Assembly (NCBI GenBank): GCA_964579765.1
Contig: CAZOIK010000319.1
Coordinates: 1 to 10,436, forward strand
Direction: 5' to 3'
DNA from: DATNBT01 sp964579765
Lineage (GTDB): Bacteria; Acidobacteriota; Vicinamibacteria; Vicinamibacterales; CAVVIG01
Length of the DNA stretch: 10,436 nucleotides
The notes below the pieces were generated by a model that saw only the letters and a list, made by a program, of their open reading frames with translations, had not been told where the DNA came from and searched no databases. Both the position numbers and the translations under genes were made by a program. Shown in pieces: positions 1 through 5,800 of this stretch (its first letter is position 1; every line of letters starts with the position of its first letter).

Positions 1-514
1 AGAGCTGCTTCTCGGCGGTCTTCAGGCTCGAGCCGAGCTCGTAGAAGCTCTTGATGATCGCTTCGATGTCGGACTGCGTCGCCACCACGCGTTCGATCGC
101 GCGCAGGCCGGTCACGCGCTTGATGTCGTCCACGGGAAACGGCGCGAACGGATCGTGGACGGCGACGGTCAGCTTCTCGTCGGTCTTCGCGATCGCGACC
201 ATGCCGTGCCGGCGCGAGAACGGGCCCGACAGCGCGCCCGTGACGACGTCGAGGTCGAGCTCGAGCGGGTTGAGCTTGACGAACCGCAGGTTCGCGAACG
301 CGGCGACGGCTTCGCTGATCTGCGACTCGCTGGCGTAGCCGAGCTGCTGGACCGTCTGGCCGACCGTGACGCCGGCGCTGCGGGCCGTGCGGCGGACGCG
401 CTCCGCCTGCTCGCGGGTCAGCGTCTGGTGGAAAACGAGGATCTGGAGAAGGTCGTTGCCGTCGTTCTGCTTGGTCGCGCCGCCGGCCGCAGCCGGCGAC
501 GCGCCGGGTTTCAC
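1..514 (-). CDS. PilB/GspE-type ATPase, N-terminal part (runs off left edge)
   Basis: This is the first 171 codons of a protein that resembles the N-terminal (MshEN / T2SSE-N) region of type IV pilus extension and type II secretion ATPases. These are cytoplasmic hexamers that power pilin or pseudopilin assembly. After a low-complexity Ala/Gly/Pro leader (residues 1-20), residues 22-72 show two amphipathic repeat-like motifs (LLQILVFHQTLTREQAERV and VGQTVQQLGYASESQISEAV). Residues 76-155 follow the familiar order LRFVKLNPLELD, FSRRHGMVAIAK, LTVAVHDPF, and a VVATQSDIEAIIKSFYELG helix. The Walker and zinc-binding core would lie off the window, so pilus, secretion or stand-alone regulatory use cannot be separated. 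The chosen start is GTG at 514-512, which overlaps the TGA of the upstream lipoprotein gene (GTGA). An in-frame TTG lies three codons earlier. I see no strong Shine-Dalgarno, consistent with translational coupling. The usual conserved arginine of the c-di-GMP motif is not obvious, so nucleotide binding by this domain is undecided. Confidence 0.82.
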   Translation of the reverse strand, partial: MKPGASPAAAGGATKQNDGNDLLQILVFHQTLTREQAERVRRTARSAGVTVGQTVQQLGYASESQISEAVAAFANLRFVKLNPLELDLDVVTGALSGPFSRRHGMVAIAKTDEKLTVAVHDPFAPFPVDDIKRVTGLRAIERVVATQSDIEAIIKSFYELGSSLKTAEKQL

Positions 515-1524
515 TTGCCGCAATTGAACAGCTGGACGAACAGCGCCGGCTGGTTGCCCGAGCCGGCTGTCGCCGTCGCCGTGTTGCCGAGGCTGTCGGT
601 GACGGTCAGCGTCACGCTCAACGGGTTGAACGCGCCGTCGTCGGTCGCCTGCGTGCCGCCGCACGAGTCCTTCACCTGCAGCGTCGACGAGGAGGCGGTC
701 GAATTGATCGTCTTCACGGAGCCGTAGGTGTACTGCACGGCCCACTGATACTGGACGATCGACGCGGTGCTCTGGGTGTACGACGTCGAGCTCAACGTGC
801 AGACGGTCTGCGAGCCGGAGGCGCCGCGGAACTGGCAGACGTTGGTCGGCCCCGCGGTCTGCGACGGGTCGAGCAGGTTGAACGCGGCGACGATGCCGGC
901 GTCCTGCGAGACCGTGACCGCCTGCCCGCCGATGGTGACCGTTCCGCTGCGCGCCGCCCCCGGGTTCGCCGCGGCCGTGATGACGACGGTGCCGTTGCCG
1001 AGCGCGTTCGCCGTGGTCGTCAGGAAGCTCGCGTTGCTGGACGCGGTCCAGTTGCAGTTCGAGGCGGCGGTGACGTCGACGTTCACCGTGCCGCCGCCGC
1101 TGTTCGCCTTCAGGCTCGTACTCGAGAGGGCGACCGTGCAGCCGGCCGGCGCCGACACCGCCGCGGCGGCCTGCGTGAAGTTGATGACGCTCCCGTTGAT
1201 CGTGATGCTCGCCGAGCGCGCGGCGCCCGTGTTGGCCGCGATGCTGTAGTTCACCGTGCCGTTGCCCGTGCCGGAGGCGCCCGAGGAGACCGTCAGGAAG
1301 CTCGCGCTGCTCACGGCGGTCCAGGCGCAGTCGGCGGCGGCGGTCACTGGAATCGATCCGGAGGTGGCCGCTGCGCTGACGCTCGTCGTCACGGTGCCGG
1401 TCGTGACGGTGCAGGCCGAGGACGTGGACGTCGACGGCGCCGTGGTGCTTTTCGAACACGCGACCGCCGCGATGGCGATGGCGGCGGACACCACCGCTGC
1501 CAGGGAGAGTCTGGTTGAGGTCAT
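511..1524 (-). CDS. Outer-membrane-type lipoprotein with two BACON domains
   Basis: A 337-residue predicted lipoprotein. Residues 1-22 form a signal peptide ending AAVAC, with the lipidated cysteine at 23 and Ser at +2, which suggests outer-membrane sorting; a Ser/Thr-rich linker follows. Two tandem BACON domains are visible at about 38-118 and 129-208. Each starts with Cys-Thr-Val and has an internal Cys-x-Trp (C66 and C157), then the SFLT, GNGTV, AARS and closing I/V-x-F/V-x-Q signatures. The cysteine pairs 38/66 and 129/157 probably form disulfides. Residues 209-337 look like a PKD/Ig-like beta domain (VTLTVTDSLGNTATATAG) with four further cysteines (230, 242, 288, 335). BACON domains are associated with carbohydrate or mucin binding, but in non-gut bacteria they occur in many surface proteins of unknown ligand. 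The ATG at 1524 is supported by the signal peptide; no Shine-Dalgarno is visible. The gene directly precedes the PilB/GspE-like gene. Confidence 0.87.
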   Translation of the reverse strand: MTSTRLSLAAVVSAAIAIAAVACSKSTTAPSTSTSSACTVTTGTVTTSVSAAATSGSIPVTAAADCAWTAVSSASFLTVSSGASGTGNGTVNYSIAANTGAARSASITINGSVINFTQAAAAVSAPAGCTVALSSTSLKANSGGGTVNVDVTAASNCNWTASSNASFLTTTANALGNGTVVITAAANPGAARSGTVTIGGQAVTVSQDAGIVAAFNLLDPSQTAGPTNVCQFRGASGSQTVCTLSSTSYTQSTASIVQYQWAVQYTYGSVKTINSTASSSTLQVKDSCGGTQATDDGAFNPLSVTLTVTDSLGNTATATAGSGNQPALFVQLFNCGK

Positions 1525-1565
1525 GGGCGCGATTATTTTAGCGCCAATCCAGTACGATACGGCCG
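1525..1565. promoter_or_regulatory. Short divergent intergenic region with inverted repeat and -10-like box
   Basis: These 41 bases separate two divergently read genes. An inverted repeat with 5-bp arms (GGCGC at 1526-1530, GCGCC at 1541-1545) brackets a 10-base AT-rich loop. On the minus strand the loop contains TAAAAT (1540-1535), a 5/6 match to a -10 box. It would place transcription start only a few bases before the lipoprotein ATG, giving a nearly leaderless message. No convincing -35 box is seen at normal spacing. On the plus strand TACGAT (1553-1558) is a weaker -10 candidate. This is motif reading by eye. Confidence 0.35.
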
Positions 1566-2384
1566 GTGAAACTGAAGGATATGCCGCGGGCGCTCGGGTT
1601 CCGGGGCCGCGTGCGCGAGTACTCCACAGAAGTGTCCGACATTGCGCTGTCGCCGGTCCCGATCCGGTTCGCGCGCTGGCTGCATCCGGGCGAACGTCAC
1701 AAGACCGTGACGCAGGAGAGCGTCGCTGCGCTGCGCCCGTTTCTGCGCGAGGGCGACGTCGCCATCGACGTCGGCGCGCACACCGGCGACTCGACGCTGC
1801 CGATGGCGCTCGCCGTCGGCGCCGCAGGGACCGTGTTCGCGCTCGAACCGAACCCGTACGTCTTCAAGGTCCTCGCGCTGAATGCCTCGCTCAACCCGTC
1901 GTGCACGCACATCGTCCCGCTGCCCTTCGCGGCGATGCCCGAGGACGGCGAGTACGAGTTCGAGTACTCCGACGAGGGCTACTGCAACGGCGGCTTCCAT
2001 CAGTCGATCAGCGCGTGGAGGCACGGACACTTCTCGAAGCTGCGCGTGCAGGGACGCAACCTGCTCGCGTATCTGCGCGCGACCGCGCCGGACGCGCTGC
2101 CGAAAGTGCGATTCGTGAAGATCGACACGGAGGGCTTCGATCGCGTCGTCGCGCGGACGCTCGCCGACCTGTTGACGACGGCCCGGCCCTACCTGAAGAC
2201 GGAGATCTACAAGCACATGCCGGCAGAGGAGCGGGCGGGGTACTTCGACGACTTGACGCGCCTCGGGTACCGGCTCTTCGCGTGCGGCGAGGTCGAATAT
2301 CGCGGCGAAGAGCTGCGCGCGCCTGCCGACTTGTCCAGGTGGCGGCACTTCGACGTGTTCGCCGTGCCCGAGGAGCGCGTCTAG
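1566..2384 (+). CDS. FkbM family SAM-dependent methyltransferase
   Basis: A 272-residue class I methyltransferase of the FkbM family. Members O-methylate sugars or polyketides, often next to glycosyltransferases in surface-glycan loci. The Rossmann motif I is DVGAHTGDST (residues 68-77). Motif II ends in the acidic residue E94 of FALEPNP, which would bind the SAM ribose. The family signature VKIDTEGFD lies at 184-192, followed by the strand YLKTEIY. Length fits a stand-alone enzyme (about 230-300 residues), with no signal peptide, so it is probably cytoplasmic. The start is GTG at 1566; an in-frame ATG at 1581 is the alternative, although its AGGA lies only one base away, too close to act as a normal Shine-Dalgarno. 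The next gene starts on the last base of this stop codon, so the two should be co-transcribed. That pairing suggests the methyl acceptor is a sugar or glycan handled by the membrane glycosyltransferase. The substrate itself cannot be read from sequence. Confidence 0.9.
   Translation: MKLKDMPRALGFRGRVREYSTEVSDIALSPVPIRFARWLHPGERHKTVTQESVAALRPFLREGDVAIDVGAHTGDSTLPMALAVGAAGTVFALEPNPYVFKVLALNASLNPSCTHIVPLPFAAMPEDGEYEFEYSDEGYCNGGFHQSISAWRHGHFSKLRVQGRNLLAYLRATAPDALPKVRFVKIDTEGFDRVVARTLADLLTTARPYLKTEIYKHMPAEERAGYFDDLTRLGYRLFACGEVEYRGEELRAPADLSRWRHFDVFAVPEERV
2370..2375 (+). promoter_or_regulatory. Shine-Dalgarno GAGGAG deciding the GT39 start
   Basis: GAGGAG lies eight bases before the GTG at 2384 and inside the last codons of the methyltransferase gene. 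It is the only strong ribosome-binding site seen in the window, and it supports the GTG start over the much longer open frame that extends upstream to 1256. Confidence 0.7.
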
Positions 2385-3964
2385 TGGCTGTCGCGCGACG
2401 TGGAAGGCGTGTCTGGCTGGCGGCGCTGGTGCTGCTGAATCTGGTCGTGTACAGCGCGTGGCTCGGCTACTCGCCCGTGTATATGCACGACGCCGAGGTG
2501 CTCTTCGCGCTGCACGCCCGATCGATTGCCGCGACGCTGCGCGACTCGAACGGCACGTTCCTGCCGCTCTATTTCCACATGCCGGCCATCGGCCCGAACG
2601 TCTGGTTTCATCCGGTCATCGTGTACCTGACGGCGCTTGTCCTGAAGGTGCTGCCGTTCTCGGAGTGGTCCGTTCGCTTTCCGAGCGCGATCGTCGGGAC
2701 GATCGACGTCGTGCTGATGTACCTCGTCGCGCTACGGCTGTTCGACGGCCGCCGGAGCTATGCGGTGATCGCGGCGGCGATGCTGGCGCTCACGCCGGCG
2801 CACTTCATCCACAGCCGGCTCGAGATGGACTACCTCTACCCCGTGCCGTTCGTGCTGGGATGGCTCTGGTGCCTGGTGAAGTTCGACGACACCGGCGACT
2901 CGCGTCTCGTCTGGGCGGCGGGCGCCGTCCTCGGCCTCGGCTTCTACAGCTACATCGCGGCCGTGGCCTTCATGCCGCTGTACCTGGTCTTGACGTGGGT
3001 GTATCTGGCCGGGAAGCGCCGGCGCGTCCGCCGCGAGCTGCTGGCGGTGACCGTCGCGTTTTGCGTGCCGCTGATCTTCTTCGTCACATGGCGCGTCCTC
3101 TATCCGGACGTGTTCAGCGGCACGGCGTACCGCTACGCCATCACGCGGCGGGGCGTCGTGTTCGGCGTGCTGCACCTGCTGAACTACAACGTCATCGGCG
3201 ACTACGTCTCGAACTACTGGAACTTCTTCAACCCGAACTTCCTCTTCCTCGTCGGCAGCCCGAACTTCCAGAGCTCGACGCGATCCGCGGGCGTGTTTCT
3301 GATTCCGGTTGCGCTCTTCCTGGCCGTCGGCGTCTACGACGTCCTCGCGGCTCGCCGCCGCTTCGGCTGGCTGCTGGTGGCGGGGCTCGTGACCGCGCCG
3401 ATTCCCGCGGTCCTCGTCGAAGAGCCCTGGGCCATCTATCGCGAGATGGAGATCCTGATCTTCGCTGTTCTGATCGCGACGTACGGCGTGCGGCGGCTGC
3501 TGCAGGCCGATCGCGCCGCGTGGCGAGGCGCGGCGGCCGCGGCGCTGCTGCTGATGCCGCTGCAGTTCGGCTATTTCCTGCACGACTACTTCACCGACTA
3601 CCGCCTCAACGCGTTCGGCTGGTTCGGCTGGAACCTCAAAGGCGCCGTCAGCCGGGTCGTGGCAATCAGCGGCGAGCGGGACGTGCCCGCCGTGTATCTC
3701 ACGCCGAATATCGCGTACGGGCCCGAGCGCTGGCGCTTCTACCTCGTGGTCGATGGCCGCGAAGACCTCATGGCGCGAACGCACGTCCTCGACGCGTCCG
3801 CGCAGATGGCGGACGTTCCCGTCGGCAGTCTCGTGATTGCGCGGCCGGAAGACGGCGAGGTACGGGATCCGCGTCTGGGATCGGCGCCTGCGCGAAGACT
3901 CGCCGACATCACCGAGCCGTTCGGCAACCACCCGACGAGTTTCGTCATCTTCGAGCGGCAATAG
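2384..3964 (+). CDS. GT-C membrane glycosyltransferase, GT39/ArnT-like
   Basis: A 526-residue polytopic inner-membrane protein of the GT-C fold (glycosyltransferase family 39/PMT/ArnT group). These enzymes move a sugar from a polyprenyl-phosphate donor to an acceptor on the periplasmic side. After a short basic tail, helix 1 spans about 10-29 and is followed by the first external loop with the acidic motif HDAE (D36, E38), the usual catalytic/metal site. Then come WFHPVIVYLTAL (74-85), EWSVRFPSAIVGT (94-106) and HSRLEMDYLYP (143-153), all typical of the family. About ten hydrophobic helices run to near residue 400, and a soluble tail of about 110 residues ends the protein. The GTG start shares one base with the upstream TAG and has GAGGAG eight bases before it. 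The open frame continues far upstream, but that part is an out-of-frame shadow of the methyltransferase and lipoprotein genes. Donor and acceptor are unknown. Confidence 0.85.
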   Translation: MAVARRGRRVWLAALVLLNLVVYSAWLGYSPVYMHDAEVLFALHARSIAATLRDSNGTFLPLYFHMPAIGPNVWFHPVIVYLTALVLKVLPFSEWSVRFPSAIVGTIDVVLMYLVALRLFDGRRSYAVIAAAMLALTPAHFIHSRLEMDYLYPVPFVLGWLWCLVKFDDTGDSRLVWAAGAVLGLGFYSYIAAVAFMPLYLVLTWVYLAGKRRRVRRELLAVTVAFCVPLIFFVTWRVLYPDVFSGTAYRYAITRRGVVFGVLHLLNYNVIGDYVSNYWNFFNPNFLFLVGSPNFQSSTRSAGVFLIPVALFLAVGVYDVLAARRRFGWLLVAGLVTAPIPAVLVEEPWAIYREMEILIFAVLIATYGVRRLLQADRAAWRGAAAAALLLMPLQFGYFLHDYFTDYRLNAFGWFGWNLKGAVSRVVAISGERDVPAVYLTPNIAYGPERWRFYLVVDGREDLMARTHVLDASAQMADVPVGSLVIARPEDGEVRDPRLGSAPARRLADITEPFGNHPTSFVIFERQ

Positions 3965-3974
3965 CCGCCGCGCG

Positions 3975-5753
3975 CTACCTGCGGGCGTTGGCGATGGCCA
4001 TCGCGCGCGCCAGGTTGTCGGCCGCAGACGGATGTTTTGGATTGAGGCGAACCGCCTCCTGAAATTCAGGAATGGCTCCCGCGAGATCGCCTTGTGACGC
4101 AAGCGCGGCGCCGAGGAGGTTGTGCGCGTCGGCATTCCGCGCGTCCATCTGCAGCGACTTCCTGGCTTCGTCCGCCGCGAGCGGCGCGTTCCGCTGCGCG
4201 AAGGCCTGCTGCGCGAGCGCCTGGTGCGCCTCGGACAGCAGCACGCGCGCCGGCGCGCGGTTCGGCGACGACGGATTGGCCGCGACGAAGGCGTCGAGCA
4301 CCTGGATGCCCTCTTCGAGGCTGCCCTTGGCCAGGAGCTCGGTCCCGAGCCCGGCGCGGGCGTCAGGGAAGTCCTGCACCGCGACCCGCAGTTGCGCGAT
4401 CGCCTCGTCGTGACGGCCCGCGCCGATCAGCTCGTTGGCGAATGCGAACCGCGCGCGCCCGTTCGGCCGCTGGTCCACGACGGTCTGCCACAGCGTCAGC
4501 GGCGTCTCGTAGTCGCGGTTGCGTTCGACGGTGCGAACAGCCAGCGCCGCGATTGCAAGTCCGGCCACGGCGGCCCCGGCCCGCCAGGCCGCCGTCGAGG
4601 TCCATCGACTCAGCGCCCGCGCGGCTCCGACGACGACGAGCACCGTCAGCGCCGCGAGCGGAAGGAACATCCGCCGCTCGGCGCCGACCTCGCTCGAGAT
4701 CGGCACGAGGCTCGACGTCGGCGCGAGCGTCAGGAAGACCATCGCGCCGAGGAACCCGGCGGCTGGCCATCGCACGAGCGCCACCACCGTCGCCGCGAGG
4801 AGCACGGCGACGAGCGCGGCCTGCGGCACGACGTCGCCGGCGTGCAGCGCCCGCGGGAGGCCGTAATCGACGATCAGCGATTTCGGCCAGATCGACAGCC
4901 AGAGATAGCGGGCGATCATCTGGGCCTGGTTGAACGCGTACGTCAGCGGACTGACCGCCACGGCGCCGACCGTCGATCGCGGCCAGCGCCACATGATCGC
5001 CGCCAGCTCGAGCCACGTCGCCGCCAGGCCGAGGTACAGCGCCTTTCTCGACGCCCAGGCTTCCGCCGGCGACGTGAACTCGAAGATCAGATCGTAGAGC
5101 ACGACCGCGACCGGCGCGGTTGCCATCGACTCCTTCGTCGCCATGCCGAGCGCGCAGGCGGCGATCGCGACGACGGTCCAAAAAGGCGGCCCCGAAAGGA
5201 CGGCCTTGCGGGTGTTCGAGTGGCGCGCGCGAATTGCCGCGTACAGCGTCAACAGGAAGAACAGACCCATCAGCGACTCGGTGCGCTGCGTGACGTAATC
5301 GACTGTCTCGCTCAGCAGCGGATGCACCATCCACACGAGCGCGGACGCGAACGCGATCGCGTCGATTGGCGCGTCCGGCCCGAAGCCGCCGTGCCGCCGC
5401 AGCGTGCGGCGGACGATGCCGAACAGGAGCAGCGCGCACGCGACGAGCACCGCGAGGTTGAAGAGGTGGTAGCCGGTCGTGTCGAGGCCGCCGAAAGCGT
5501 AGTTCGCCGCGAGCGAGACGTTGACGACCGGCCGGCCGGACACCGGCGTTTCGATCGGCGGCACCAGCGCGCTCGCGAGGTCGTGAATCGACGCGTTCGT
5601 CGTGATGGCCGTGTCGTCGTCCCACACCAGCGGAACGTGCAGCGCGGTCCAGTAGGTCGCGTGCGCGAAAATCGCGCAGACGAGCAGCGGATCGAGCGGC
5701 GAGCGCGGCGGACGCGCGGCCGGCTTGGAGCGCGGCGCTTTGGGTCTGGCCAT
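3975..5753 (-). CDS. TMTC-like GT-C membrane protein with C-terminal TPR domain
   Basis: A 592-residue protein combining a polytopic membrane half and a tetratricopeptide tail, the architecture of TMTC-type proteins. In animals these are ER O-mannosyltransferases; the bacterial relatives are mostly uncharacterised. After a basic N-terminus and helix 1 (about 20-38), the first external loop carries VWDDDTAITTN (D45-D47), the GT-C acidic motif. Then come SGRPVVNVSLAANYAFGG and GYHLFNL (72-100), the HPLLSETVDYVTQRTESL signature (144-161), and ATKESMATAPVAVVLYDLIF in a later loop. Hydrophobic helices continue to about residue 415. Residues 433-592 are helical repeats, the clearest TPR at about 541-574 (NADAHNLLGAALASQGDL, then NPK). 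I chose ATG 5753 because it begins a short basic tail before helix 1; the open frame reaches 5873 but would overlap the divergent gene. It ends 10 bp from the converging GT39 gene. Acceptor protein or glycan is not identifiable. Confidence 0.83.
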   Translation of the reverse strand: MARPKAPRSKPAARPPRSPLDPLLVCAIFAHATYWTALHVPLVWDDDTAITTNASIHDLASALVPPIETPVSGRPVVNVSLAANYAFGGLDTTGYHLFNLAVLVACALLLFGIVRRTLRRHGGFGPDAPIDAIAFASALVWMVHPLLSETVDYVTQRTESLMGLFFLLTLYAAIRARHSNTRKAVLSGPPFWTVVAIAACALGMATKESMATAPVAVVLYDLIFEFTSPAEAWASRKALYLGLAATWLELAAIMWRWPRSTVGAVAVSPLTYAFNQAQMIARYLWLSIWPKSLIVDYGLPRALHAGDVVPQAALVAVLLAATVVALVRWPAAGFLGAMVFLTLAPTSSLVPISSEVGAERRMFLPLAALTVLVVVGAARALSRWTSTAAWRAGAAVAGLAIAALAVRTVERNRDYETPLTLWQTVVDQRPNGRARFAFANELIGAGRHDEAIAQLRVAVQDFPDARAGLGTELLAKGSLEEGIQVLDAFVAANPSSPNRAPARVLLSEAHQALAQQAFAQRNAPLAADEARKSLQMDARNADAHNLLGAALASQGDLAGAIPEFQEAVRLNPKHPSAADNLARAMAIANARR

Positions 5754-5800
5754 CGAAGCGGTGCAAGCATTTTGGACTACTATTCCGAAAACCCAAAGAC
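5754..5800. promoter_or_regulatory. 47-bp divergent intergenic region
   Basis: This gap separates the start codons of the TMTC-like gene and the 571-residue membrane protein gene and must hold both promoters if each is transcribed from here. It is visibly more AT-rich than its surroundings. On the plus strand TACTAT (5778-5783) is a 4/6 match to a -10 box with no good -35. Neither start codon has a clear Shine-Dalgarno. No inverted repeat stands out. Confidence 0.3.

Noticed and set aside
1256..2383. Upstream extension of the GT39 frame to an ATG at 1256 (902-residue protein)
   Set aside because: The extra residues are Arg/Ala-rich, show no domain, and lie antisense to the lipoprotein gene and out of frame over the methyltransferase gene. 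The GTG at 2384 with GAGGAG eight bases upstream explains the real start.
3955..3968. GCGGC-AATA-GCCGC hairpin over the GT39 stop codon as terminator
   Set aside because: Only a 5-bp stem, no T tract, and partly set by coding sequence; too weak to call.
3991..4004. 14-bp perfect palindrome GCGATGGCCATCGC as a binding site or terminator
   Set aside because: It lies in the last codons of the TPR gene encoding an Ala/Met/Ile-rich helix; such GC-rich palindromes arise by chance in this composition and there is no second copy.
2732..4135. Minus-strand frame of 467 codons opposite the GT39 gene
   Set aside because: Low-complexity Arg/Glu/His-rich translation crossing a convergent gene junction; a shadow of the GT39 gene.
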